Shown here piece by piece: positions 36,756-46,332 of a DNA stretch of 64,000 nucleotides. This DNA comes from Sepioteuthis lessoniana (Eukaryota; Mollusca; Cephalopoda; Myopsida; Loliginidae), in assembly GCA_963585895.1 (NCBI GenBank), contig CAUZXS010000152.1, positions 1-64,000 of the forward strand, written 5' to 3'. Within the stretch, counting starts at the first letter, position 1. Every line of letters begins with the position of its first letter. Position numbers and translations under genes: made by a program. Below the pieces are notes generated by a model. The model worked only from the letters and a program-made list of their open reading frames with translations, was not told the origin of the DNA and did not search any database.

Positions 36756-37435
36756 TATGGGGTCCCAGAGCAAGCTGTGTTGCAGTTTACTATCTGACTC
36801 CATTCTGGGTTCTTTTGTTTTGTTGGTATAACATTTTGGATAAGAAAGCCATGAAAGAATTATATGAAAGAAGATAGTAACAGATAGGAGACGAAGACAT
36901 ATTTTTATATTTTTCCTTTATTTCTGAGTTCAACAACCATTCAATGAGTGAGGAAATTCTCCCTGAATACAATTGAAATGGTTGAATCACCCAGTCAAGG
37001 TGTTAAAAATGCGTTAGTCGTTTCTTGGGTATATGTGTAGCCTTATTTGGTATTTAAAGCTTTAAAGACTCGTTAGTTGCTTTTCGGAATTTGTCCAAGT
37101 TCAGTGTTTTAGTTCATAGTTCGATAGGTCAATTTTGATAATTTTTATATTTTGGAATACTGTTAACTGAGACAGCTGCTACTAGTGAAAGGTTAGCCAA
37201 TGTGGCGCTTTATAGCGGCCACGTGGCCTTCCACTAGTGGCAAGGGAGATTTAGATGTTGTCACTCCGCCGGTCACTGCCGAAAGAGAATGAGATTTCTT
37301 CTTTCATCGGGATGGTCTCTTTTCTTTGCACGTGTGTCGCACCTATTTTTGTCAGAGGCCTCTGGGAGTTTCTGCATACTTTAATAATAATTTTAATTCA
37401 ATTAAAATTTTTTATTCATTTATTTATTCCCAACA
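36756..37435 (-). mobile_element. Solo LTR, copy 1 of a new-looking LTR family
   Basis: 680 bp, minus strand, begins TGTTGGGAATAAATAAATGA, ends GGACCCCATA, and is flanked by AACA at 36752-36755 and 37436-37439. It aligns with the plus-strand LTRs at 40609-41099 and 43414-44143: CAGAAACTCCCAGAGG, ACCTTGACTGGGTGATTCAA, GAAATAAAGGAAAAATAT then CTTCGTCTCCTATCTG, and TGGAGTCAGATAG near the end. AATAAAGG is a plausible polyadenylation signal. It interrupts the Gypsy pol gene between connection and RNase H. The family's own coding region is not identified. Confidence 0.88.
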
Positions 37436-37439
37436 TGTT

Positions 37440-37775
37440 CTTTAAGTTTCTCAGCGGTGTCCTCAGTGTTGGATGATTCCTTATAAGGTTGTCGAGGTAT
37501 CACGTCATTCCAAGAAAGTTTCTAACTTCTTCTATGGATTCCGGTTCTTTGCAGTTTGGTACAGCTTCAATCTTCCATGGGTTTGATTTTAACCCTTTTA
37601 ATGTGAATAAACAACAAAAAAATATGGTTTCCATTTTTATCAAATTCACTCTTCTCTCAGTTGAATTTAACCCCATATTCCTAGGTTCTCTGTTATACTT
37701 TCTCAAAGGTTCTGTTTTATTCCTCTCTTTTTCCTCGAACGATTATGTTATCTCTTTCGTTCATATATAGAGGTA
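37440..37775 (-). pseudogene. Ty3/Gypsy RT second half and connection
   Basis: Minus-strand frames give YMNERDNIIVRGKREE (a degraded Y(V)DDIIVxxxxxEE catalytic block), EYGVKFN, KGLKSNPWKIEAVPNCKEP and SIEEVRNFLGMT followed after a stop by YLDNLIRNHPTLRTPLRNL. This is the RT palm/thumb and connection order of Gypsy pol. The catalytic Asp pair reads DN here, and several stops are present. Confidence 0.88.
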
Positions 37776-37789
37776 TGTCACCAAATACA

Positions 37790-38213
37790 TAGTGTCTCAA
37801 AGTAGATACAATCCATTAATATGATAATGATCTATTACTGAGAAAGTGCAATGGCAGTCATTTAGTACACATTCTGTAAAAAATGCATTCTTTGAACTAG
37901 GAACATTAAATCAATGCTTTTTTCATTGTTATTATATCAGCTTCCAGGACATGCAATTTTTTTTTTTTTAGTTTCTTGTCTTAGAAATAAATCATTATCA
38001 TATTAAGGGGTTGTATCAATTTTGAGACTGTTTTGAATGATTTTGTCTCCAAATAAGTAGTGACGTAAAATATTTTTCCTCTCTTGTCCAAGGCATTGTG
38101 GTCGAGGATTAATAGTTGTTATAGTATTTTCAAATCTGAAACAAAAAGAATATAACATTATTATTAGCAAAGTTATTAGCAGTCACATGGGTCCCATATA
38201 CATTGAGACACCC
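37790..38213. mobile_element. MITE with short terminal inverted repeats
   Basis: The left end AGTGTCTCAAAGTAGATAC and right end GTATATTGAGACACCC (as CATTGAGACACCCTA on the plus strand) are inverted and similar over about 18 bases. TA dinucleotides flank both ends, typical of Tc1/mariner-type insertion. The internal 385 bp is AT-rich and non-coding. It sits inside the Gypsy RT, just upstream of the DDII block. Confidence 0.6.
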
Positions 38214-38787
38214 TATATGTGTGTGACACTTTGTAGGTGGTACGCCAGGCAGACGATTTCTTTGTTTTGGCGTGAAACCTAACAAAGGCTTGAGTTCGAG
38301 ATCTCCGACGAGACCGGAACTGGGGGAGGAAAGGCTGGTCCGAGAGAAGCCACAGGGGCTGTTGGCAAAGGAACCCAGAGAGGGAAGTTGTCAAAGGAAC
38401 CCAGAGAGGGCATTTGGCGAAGGTTGACGCAGAGAGGCAATCTACAACGGTGGGCAGAGGAGAGCGGTCGGCTTTGAGTGGACTGTCCAGAGAATGTCAG
38501 AGTCAACAGAAGTCAGAAAGGCGACTGCTAAAACCTGATGAGCTACGCAGAGGCCGGGCAAACCAACGCAAGAAGATGTCAACATTGTTGGTGCATTTTG
38601 TAGAAGTTTCGCGCAAAATACACGCCAGCGTTAGTCTACAGATGCACAGGGAATGCAGAGTCACAAAACAACCTTTCTTGCGCTTGGAGCTGATATAAAC
38701 CCATATTGTTCGTTTATTCTTTCTCGGATGTTCTCCTTTTGTGGCCGTAAAGAAATTTGAGATACCTCTGTGGACCCACTTGGTGAA
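38214..38787 (+). mobile_element. GC-richer LTR-like block inside the Gypsy RT
   Basis: About 570 bp with higher G+C than its neighbours. It holds a direct repeat (GGAACCCAGAGAGGG at two positions, 38369 and 38397), a TATA-like GCTGATATAAACCC near 38687, CGTTTATTCTTT and then TCTGTGGACCCACTTGGTGAATCAC, resembling a U5/primer-binding junction. Open frames on both strands (up to 94 codons) lack recognised domains. Identity as a foreign LTR is a guess. Confidence 0.35.
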
Positions 38788-39378
38788 TCACTGGCCAGGA
38801 ATCGTATTGGTTTTAAGAAGTTGATATAGTGGGGCAGCCGCGCGAGGAGTGTATGACATTTGGAACATTACTTGATCGAATAGATCTTGCAATGATTTTG
38901 CTCCTAATATCAACCGTTTTGGTCTGTAGTTTCTCCAAGATGTACTAAATGTAGCAAATTTCCAAGTTTCCCCGTTGATCGATAGTTGGTAGTACTTTGC
39001 TTTCAGGTCCATTTTGCTAAACACATGGCATCGTCTTAAGTCGTATGTGAAGTATTCAATAATAGATGCTTAGACATACTTACTTCTTTTCATATATTTC
39101 TTCGATATTCTCATGTCTATGCTTGCTCGTATCATGTGTGCTTCCAGTTTTTTGCGTTCTCTCATCGCATAGGTTGTACAACTAAAGGTGATGGCTTAAT
39201 TTCTGGGCACTTTCTCGAAAATACCATCTACTTCTCCTTGTTCAATCCATATTTTAAGTTTGGACTCTAGGTGATATCGTATGTATCGAGGTTTCTGAGT
39301 TATTGGTTGTATTCCAGCTTCCATTTTGAATCCTACTTCGATGTCTTTTCCCGCCTTGGGTTCCTTAATGTTCCCCAT
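38788..39378 (-). pseudogene. Ty3/Gypsy RT first half
   Basis: The minus strand reads ITQKPRYIRYHLESKLKIWI then GEVDGIFEKVP (PxRxxPYxLxxxVxxxLxxMxxxGIIEKxP block) and, after a frame change, HVFSKMDLKAKYYQLSI (FSxLDLxxGYHQI with the first catalytic Asp), FATFSTSW, NYRPKRLILGAKSLQDLFDQ. It then jumps to APLYQLLKTNTIP, which normally belongs to the connection domain, so part of the palm is deleted or this tail comes from a second Gypsy copy. Confidence 0.9.
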
Positions 39379-39660
39379 TTCTCGGAATACATCTTCATAT
39401 TCTCCAATTCTTTTGTGGATTTCGGTTCATTTATTCCTCTTGTCCGTTTAATTCTCAGCTCGATAGCTTCTTTAGGATTCCCAGTTTATTCTAATATCAT
39501 CATTCCAAGTTCTATCAGTGTATCAAAGGGGATTATCTATGTGACCTCTAACGACAATAAATTTTGTTTTAATACCACTGTTCTTGTTCCGAATTATCGT
39601 TTTAAATCCCCTTTTCGCTGATAATTCTCCCTGTTGTAGAATAATAATAGCACTTTCCGC
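39379..39660 (-). pseudogene. Gypsy protease-RT linker region, degraded
   Basis: The minus strand contains LIELGMMILE and RTVVLKQNLLSLEVT, compatible with the end of the aspartic protease and the linker. The catalytic D(T/S)G was not found. Confidence 0.45.
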
Positions 39661-39670
39661 CATAATCTCC

Positions 39671-39758
39671 ATGCAATGACGTGCCCGTATGTAGACAGCC
39701 AGAGGTCACAGCCCATGCAATGACATGCCCGTATGTGGACAGTCAGATGCTCGATAAA
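39671..39758. repeat. Two tandem 44-bp copies
   Basis: ATGCAATGACGTGCCCGTAT starts at 39671 and its near-copy (one CpG-type change to ATG) starts at 39715. Each is followed by GT(A/G)GACAG(C/T)CAGA. Confidence 0.9.
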
Positions 39759-40056
39759 TAGTCCTCCTCCTCAAGTAATAGTAACATTCTCTGGGCAACT
39801 CTGTTTGCTACATAACTGAATACTTGCGTGAACAATCTTCACAAATTCGACACCTGTATAGTCTTTACTCTGTCATAATTAGGTTTCAATTTAGTTATAT
39901 ATGTTATCTTCAATGCTTTGAATCGGTATTTATCCACAATGTTTGCAAAAGTTCTGCTGTTAAGTTCCCAGTTTGCGTCAATATCTCCGATTCTTCAATT
40001 GTATTATTATATTTTTGCTTTATAGTATTGATTTTGTGTATCCTAATTTTACCAGT

Positions 40057-40293
40057 GGAGGTGTCCGCGTGGTGTAATGGTTAAAGCGATGGACTGCGGA
40101 ATCGTAGTAAGCGAGTTCGTACTCCAGTCGCGCTATTACGTTCACTTTCGTGCAAATACCCTTGGGAAAGGTATGAGCCCCCTTATCCTCCCAGCTATGT
40201 GTTAAATAGTACCACTACTGTTGTTCTAGAAGGATGGCTTTGGCATTGAATAACCTAAAAAGGTTGATATGCTATAAAACAAAGAAACCAAAC
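40057..40293 (+). mobile_element. tRNA-derived SINE, family C, copy 1, with 14-bp target duplication
   Basis: Head GTCCGCGTGGTGTAATGG (box A) and GCGAGTTCGTACTCC (box B), central domain CTTGGGAAAGGTATGAGCC ... CCAGCTATGTGTTAAATAG, tail TTTGGCATTGAATAACC and GTTGATATGCTATAAAACAA ending AAACCAAAC. CTAATTTTACCAGT (40043-40056) and CTAATCTTACCAGT (40294-40307) flank it. It interrupts the Gypsy gag-pol region on the opposite strand. This copy defines the 237-bp full-length family C. Confidence 0.93.
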
Positions 40294-40307
40294 CTAATCT
40301 TACCAGT

Positions 40308-40608
40308 AATTTTTCTGTCAAATTCCTCATCTTCAGAACTTTTATCTGGTTTTGTTTCAAACCTCCTTATTCTTCTATGTGTATTATTCTATTCTTTGTA
40401 TGACCGTCTGTCTTTTTGACCTCAACCCACGTGTAATTACAGCAGTTGGCGAAGTGGTTTCTTTTCCTACAGTTAATATATCCTTCCTCGTACGCCAGGC
40501 AATTTTCTTTCTATTCAAATTTGTATTTTCTCCCACAATATTGACGTGTTCTCTGATGCTTCTGATCTATCCAATCTGTCATTTGTTTTCTTCTTATGAC
40601 ATTTACTC
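40308..40608 (-). pseudogene. Ty3/Gypsy gag, zinc-knuckle part
   Basis: The minus strand reads KHQRTRQYCGRKYKFE, one stop, KENCLAYEEGYINCRKRNHF and ANCC. The spacing of Cys, Cys and His residues fits the CxxC...H...C P(A)YGxxCxxCxKxNHFxxxC nucleocapsid pattern of invertebrate Ty3/Gypsy gag, with some positions mutated. Nucleocapsid binds element RNA during packaging. Confidence 0.82.
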
Positions 40609-41099
40609 TGTAGGGAACGAATAAATAAATGAAAACATTGAATTTTAAAAAATAAATCGATAAAAAGAAAACTATTAAATTTGAAGAAACTCCCAGCGGT
40701 CTCTCACGGAAAAGGAGATGACGCCTGCGTAAAAGAAAAAAGGATTTTCCCCTTGAAAAAGAAAAGGATATTATCTTTCTCTTTGAGGCAGTGTCCGTCG
40801 AACCGACAACACCAATTTTGCTGTCTGGTGTTTTGGGCACCACGCTGCGTCACAAGACGTAGCGTCGGTTAGTCCCTTCACCAAGTAAATAAAGGAAAGT
40901 ATGGAAGAAATGTCTTCGTCTCTTATCTGTTTCTATCTTTTCTTTTTGTATATTTCTTTTGGGACTTTCTTTGGGCAAGGCATTGCGCCAGCCAGTCAAC
41001 GTGGGGTGAAACAGTGTAACCAAAATATGGAGTCAGATATCTTACGGCAACAAAGCCTTGCCCTTAGCCCCTGACCTTCAAAAGCCTTCAAATCCCACA
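40609..41099 (+). mobile_element. Solo LTR, copy 2 (internally deleted)
   Basis: 491 bp from TGTAGGGAACGAATAAATAA to CAAATCCCACA, flanked by ACTC on both sides (40605-40608 and 41100-41103). It aligns with copy 3 at 43414-44143 but lacks about 240 bp of the middle (equivalent of 43685-43925). GTAAATAAAGGAAAG is the likely polyadenylation region, followed by CTTCGTCTCTTATC. It splits the gag of the Gypsy relic and lies on the opposite strand. Confidence 0.9.
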
Positions 41100-41103
41100 A
41101 CTC

Positions 41104-41680
41104 TATCGGTTCGGTCCTCGTCGTTTATAGTTTTTGTATGAGCTTCGTTATTTCTTTTACTTCTCACTTGAGGTCGTGTAGATGGCTTGTTTCTTCTAAG
41201 AATTCATTTAAATTCCATTGTTTTTGTATTCATTTTGCTGTCTTCAATTGTTTGAATAAGTTGTTCCAGAATTCTATCTCCTTTGTTATCTCCGAATTCA
41301 CATTCAGTCTATTCCTTGAGTCTTTGAGTTTCATTGCGTATTCAATGATGGTTTCCTTATTTTCCTGTCTCATTCTATTGAACAAATACCTGGCGTATTG
41401 TTTTGTTTCGGTATGAAGTGGTGATTTAATTTTCTTTTCACTTCTTCATAAGTCTCAATTCTATATTGTTCCGTGCTCGGTAAATATTTGACTGTCAGCC
41501 TAATTTCTCTTCCACCGTATCTTTAAAAAAAATTATTTTCTCGTTATCGTCTGTGGCTCTTTGTAAATGAAGTTCGTCTTCAGACTCTTCGAGCCACATT
41601 CCCCATCTTTGACCTACGTTAGTCCTGTCTGATCCTGTGTTGAACAGTTGTAAGCGTAAAGTGATACCCGAGTTTGACAT
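41104..41680 (-). pseudogene. Ty3/Gypsy gag, N-terminal part
   Basis: The start ATG at 41680 begins MSNSGITLRLQLFN, then VGQRWGMWLEESEDELHL, ending in a stop after about 61 codons. Further fragments read YEEVKRKLNHHFIPKQN and (other frame) RYLFNRMRQENKETI. The pattern WxxWxxxFE, then YxxAKxxLxxYFxPKxN and ERYxFxxRxQ is the matrix/capsid start of Ty3/Gypsy gag. Frameshifts show decay. Upstream, minus-strand TTGGCGACAATGATGAG at about 41941-41957 could be the primer-binding region. Confidence 0.78.
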
Positions 41681-42139
41681 TTTAATTTTTTTCGGTTAAA
41701 ATTCGCGGACTTTTCACTAACGCAGGGTAATAGTTATTAAACAGCACTGATAGGTGTCTGAATATAGACAATAGTGATTACAGAAATAACGCAATGATAC
41801 ACATAAAAGGAAAAAATCACTTATGTTCTGGTTCTTCTCTTCTCATTGTTTTTTTGTTGTTTTTTCTTTTACACGAGTCGCTTATTTTCCTTTGATCTTT
41901 TTTCTTCGTTTTCTTTTCTTCTTTTGTCTTATCTTTATCTCATCATTGTCGCCAATAAATAAGCCTCAATAAGCCAGCTTTATAAAGGGCAACTGTGATG
42001 AAGCAAGTCGACTCTCTCTAATAACAGGATAACAAACTGAATTTTATTTAAGAAATTTTACTCCTGTTGATGTGTGTGCGCGCGTTTGTCAAGTATTTGT
42101 GTGTTGATAACAGGATATGTGTCATCTTCGTTGAGTAGG
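41681..42139 (-). other. Gypsy leader and possible 5' LTR edge
   Basis: Minus-strand TTATTTATTGGCGACAATGA near 41943-41960 resembles an LTR end plus primer-binding site. No complete LTR could be delimited above it. The rest is T-rich. Confidence 0.35.
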
Positions 42140-42460
42140 TCACAACAAATGCTATAAAATAAATTACTTGAAAGAATGAATAACATGTTATAGAATAAAT
42201 TTATATGAAGACTGAATAACAATGTAATGAAATAATCTCTAATGAAGTCTTAATTACAATGCAATGAAATAAATTACTACGAAGAATGAATAACAATGTT
42301 ATGGAATAATTTCATATAAAGACTGAATAACAATGTACTAAAATAATTTATTATGAAGTCTTGATTACAATGAAATAAATTACGAGTAAGAATAAATAAA
42401 AAATGCTATGAAATCTATAAACTTGAAGACTAAATAAAAATTCTATAGAATAAAGTACTA
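42140..42460. repeat. Minisatellite, period about 110 made of three sub-units of about 36
   Basis: AGAATGAATAACA recurs at 42173 and 42283 (period 110). Within each period related sub-units AAGACTGAATAACAATGTA and GAAGTCTTAATTACAATG recur at about 36-base steps. All are variants of GAAKANTGAATAACAATGNNATGAAATAA. Confidence 0.8.
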
Positions 42461-42673
42461 TTGTTGTATTGTCATCTGCTAATTCATGCAGAAATATACA
42501 TATATGTGCTGGATACATACCGACGCAATGAACAACAGACGCAATGATAAAGACGCACGAAGGAAGACTTCTTTATAAATATATATTTACCTCTCTCTTT
42601 ATTGCAAGGGTTCGAAAAGGTTGTGTGGGGTTTTACTGTGAGAGAGAGAGAGCTGGAGACCGAACATAACTGA

Positions 42674-43186
42674 AATATTTTGACCCCAAAGTTATGGCCG
42701 TCAGCGTTGTGTCTTTATCGTTCTCCAGGGCTGCTCAACCGGAGGCCCAGGGCACACTCTGCTGGGTGCTGGCTTTCTTTACTGCATCTTATCAGCATTT
42801 TCTCTGGACCCCAACTCATCAGGGCCCCAAGCCCCTTCGGCCTGGTGTGGCTTTCCCTACCACATCTCGTCTATCTCCTTCTCCAACTGTCTGCAACTCA
42901 ACTGGCCCGTCGAACTCAACTGGCGTTATATAATCGTTCGACGCCCACTCGATCTTTGAAATCGAATGTTTAATCGTCATCAAGCGGAAATAACTGTCAT
43001 GCAGTTCAGAGGTCACTCTCTTCCGGTGCATCGCTCTGTGAGTGTACCATGGGAATTTTTTAGCTCGTCCCATTTCATCAGCCAATTTCCGCCCACGCGA
43101 TTTCCTCTCATAACTGCCATTAGAATGTGTCACTTCCTTCCGGTGCATCACCTTGAAATGGCATTTTTGGCCGGGTCAAAATACAA
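42674..43186. mobile_element. MITE with inverted ends
   Basis: Left end ATATTTTGACCCCAAAGTTA and right end (inverted) GTATTTTGACCCGGCCAAAA match over about 12 bases then loosely. CTTCCGGTGCATC occurs twice inside (43018 and 43136). Overlapping open frames on both strands (42680-43205) have no recognised domain and alternate between strands, so I read this as a non-coding transposon. No clear target duplication was seen. Confidence 0.5.
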
Positions 43187-43413
43187 CACTATGATGACAA
43201 AATGAAAATACTATACATAAATATGAACTTAGTCCAAATGCTACAAGCTTTTGTATCCCCCTACTATATAACATTTAAAAAAGATAAACTTGTGATGGAG
43301 TATCAACTTGATTCTTACTATTTTTAAAATCAAGATACTATTACAGAATATCCCATAAAGGAAGTATCGGCTGTAATGTACAAAAATAACCATAGTAATG
43401 TAATACTAAGATT

Positions 43414-44143
43414 TGTAGGGAACGAATAAATAAATAAAAATTTAAATTAAATATTTTAAAAAAAGGAAAAAGAAAACTATTAAATTTGCAGAAACACCCA
43501 GAGGTCCCTAACAGGAAAAGAGGATGACGCATGCGTAAAAAAGAAAAAAAGGGCACCCTCTTGACAAAGGGGACCAGATTATCTTTCTCTTTCAGGCGGT
43601 GACCAGCGTTATGATAACATCGTTGCTGACGTGTCTGGGCACCACGCATACGTCTTTGGACGTAGCGATGGTTAGTCCCAGTAGCAGCCCTCTCTCGGTC
43701 AGCATTATGCTGAAATATAAAAGACCCACAAAGGAACTACAAACTAACCCTTACCGGACTTTGACAAAACTTCCAAAAGAAAACTAACCCTTATGGAAGC
43801 CCGAAATACCAAATGAGGACAAATACATACATGAAACGATTTAACGTATTTTTGACACCTTAACTGGGGAATTCAACCATTTCAATGTATTCAGGAAAAA
43901 CTCCCTAATTCATGGTATGTTTGTTGAACCCAGTAAATAAAGGAAAGTATAAAAGAAACGTCTTCGTCTCTTATCCGTTGCTGTCTTTTCTTTTGTATAA
44001 TTCTTTAGGGACTTTCTTGGGCAAGACAATACACCGACCAGTCAACGTGGGGTAAAATAAACTAACCAAAATATGGAGTCAGATATCTAGACGGCAACAC
44101 AGCCTTGTCAATTGCCCCTGACCTTGGGCCTCAAAACCCCACA
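43414..44143 (+). mobile_element. Solo LTR, copy 3 (longest)
   Basis: 730 bp from TGTAGGGAACGAATAAATAA to AAAACCCCACA, with GATT on both sides (43410-43413 and 44144-44147). It contains the middle segment missing from copy 2 (AACTAACCCTTACCGGAC ... TTTTTGACACCTTAACTGGG), the polyadenylation region GTAAATAAAGGAAAG and the 3' motif ATGGAGTCAGATATC. Three solo copies each with a 4-bp duplication suggest repeated LTR-LTR recombination. Confidence 0.92.
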
Positions 44144-44147
44144 GATT

Positions 44148-45404
44148 CACCTAGGAGATAACAATAAATTTCACTCATTTCCATCATTTGATTTTTCTTG
44201 TTTTTCCAGAACATTCACATTCAAAAACCTCGTCTTCAACTCGCGAAGATTCCCTCGACTCGATACATTTCATGAGTCTTTTTCTCCCCAAACCACTAAA
44301 AAGATGGCCAGTTGCAGATTATAGGATTTACACTACTATATTTTTAAAATGGCCGGCGATGAATACGTAAAGCCCAAAAAATCTAGAAAAATAAGATCCA
44401 AGATTCACCTGTTTCCGAAACAAAAGTAATGGGGCGTTGGTAAATTAAATAGTTTCGGGAACCTGATTGGACAGAGTATTCACGTGCCGTGAGCTTTCAA
44501 CTACGTACGCGTATTTTGATTTTGTCCCGCGCGCAAAAAGAAAAAAAAATCTTGCTTTTGGAGCCGTTCACGTGACATAGTTACCTATAAACATTCTACG
44601 CTTTCGATCGTTCGCTCTCTCATTCTTCGCTCTCCTCAACAAGCGACACTTAGCTCCAGACAACTTGACAGTTCTCACTCTCCTACTTACTCGCAGAGCC
44701 TCAGACATTTCGCCACGTAGAGATAGAGACAACAGCAAACATAAGAGAACATACGGCCAGAAAAAATACATTCATTACCATAATGAAATTGGTACATTTG
44801 CCACACAACAATATTCTAAACTTTGCATGGATGTCAAAATCACCTCACACATAGATATACACTTTGAGTTAGCGGCCAAACGAACACTTCGCTGCTATGC
44901 ACTCTTTAGTTTCTCAACACACGTACACACAGAAATGTTCGAAAAAAACACACGAATATTTGTATCACACACAAACACGCGCGTGCACACACACACGCAC
45001 ACGCGCGCGCACGGTTACATAACAAATAACATTCGAACATTTTTCTACCTAGTATTGTTTTTTCTTAGTTTTTGCATATAAAATTGTTCGTTTTATACTA
45101 TCATGTTGTGAATTTTCTTTTGTCTACGCTGTCTATATTACTTGTGCCTTAATGTCATCCCCCACAAAATTGCGGGAGCTACACATTTAATGTCACCTCC
45201 ACAAGATATGTAATTAGGGGGGATAAGCTGTAACTGTTCAGTAAAAATACGAAAGAAATGTCTGAAACTAATTTTTATCTGGATGGTGAATGCAAGTATT
45301 ACAGTTGTGAAGGAATAAATTTGCTTTCGGTATCCTTTTTTATCGGTTAATTAATAAATGTGTCTTTTGAGATCTAATAGAACTTTTCGTTGTTCTCTAG
45401 ACAG
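44148..45404. other. No recognised gene; ACAC/GCGC tract
   Basis: A CA/CG alternating tract (potential Z-DNA) lies at 44960-45015. A promoter-like stretch CCTATAAACATTCTACGC near 44584 followed by CTCTCTCATTCTTCGCTC resembles an LTR core promoter, but no ends were found. The 138-codon open frame at 44665-45081 has no domain I recognise. Confidence 0.4.
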
Positions 45405-45932
45405 TCTGCTTTTGTAGACAGACCAACAACCATGTTAGTCAAACCAAGAATTTCTTGGTTCCAGGGGACCTTCCTCCCACGCAAGACCTGCTTTTAAAAG
45501 CTGATATTATGGCTTTGCGCCTGAGGCGCCCCAATTTGAGTAATTCCCAGGTGACCTAGTGTTTTTTTGTTTTTTTTTAGCCGCGCATGATTCTCGATTA
45601 ATGCGTGACCTCCCAATATAAAACGACCATGTGTCATATACTGACTTGGTGAGAGGTCAAATACCCACTCTGTTTTTGTAGACAGACCAACAATCAACAA
45701 TCAGAATTTATTGGTTCAAGAGGGTCTTCTTCTCAAGAAATATTTGCTTTGTAGGGCTGAGTTCGTGACTCAGTGCCTGAGGCGCCATATTATAAGGAAT
45801 GCCGAAGAGACCAAGTACTTTTGAGACAGTCATGCATGAGTTTCGATTAGTGCGTGGCTTTCGACTGTAGGAGACACGTCCTTGACTCATGCACTTCGCA
45901 AAATGACAATCTCGCCCCACGTTGTGTTTACA
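45405..45932. repeat. Two diverged tandem copies, period 264
   Basis: TCTG(C/T)TTTTGTAGACAGACC starts at 45405 and 45669. Both copies continue with TTGGTTC, a GCCTGAGGCGCC core, CGATTA(A/G)TGCGTG and GACTTGGTGAGAGG / GACTCATGCACTTCG. Similarity is about three quarters by eye. The function is unknown; it may be a dimeric retroposon. Confidence 0.75.
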
Positions 45933-46332
45933 GCTTTATTTCATTAATTACAAATAAAAACAAAAATATGACACTATGATTCACAGATCGGGGTGCCACA
46001 GAGGAAAAAAAAAAGAACATGTCATTTACAATTGGAACGAGAAAAAAAAAGAAAGAAAGAAAACATAATAATAAGATGGAATTCAATTATTCCCCTCTTA
46101 AAAGAAAAAAAAATAACGTGGGCAGTTCAGTCATTCACCACTCACAAACAACAATCAAACAAACAAAAACCATGATCGTTGATTTTTTTTCCTTCCTTTT
46201 CTTTCTTATTCATCAAGAGAAAAAATCCTGGAGGGTTCAACCCTCCCTTCTGTTCCTTCCGAAACAAACCACAGGTCCATTCTGCCCACACCATACTCAT
46301 TTCCAGGGGACTTTTAACTCACTCTCATTTAA
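45933..46332. other. A-rich stretch, nothing recognised
   Basis: Oligo-A tracts near 46004, 46042 and 46106. The 128-codon open frame is lysine-rich, as expected from A tracts. Confidence 0.5.

Noticed and set aside
38176..38698. Genes on both strands in the GC-richer block
   Set aside because: Both strands are open with Arg/Ser/Pro-rich content typical of chance frames, and the block looks like an LTR.
40057..40135. Genuine tRNA gene
   Set aside because: No intact cloverleaf. The same head is followed by a SINE central domain and tail in several copies and here has a target duplication.
42680..43205. Protein-coding exon (97- and 79-codon frames)
   Set aside because: Frames overlap on both strands with no recognisable domain, and the block has inverted ends.
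44665..45081. 138-codon gene
   Set aside because: The frame runs into an ACAC/GCGC tract and has no recognisable domain or splice context.
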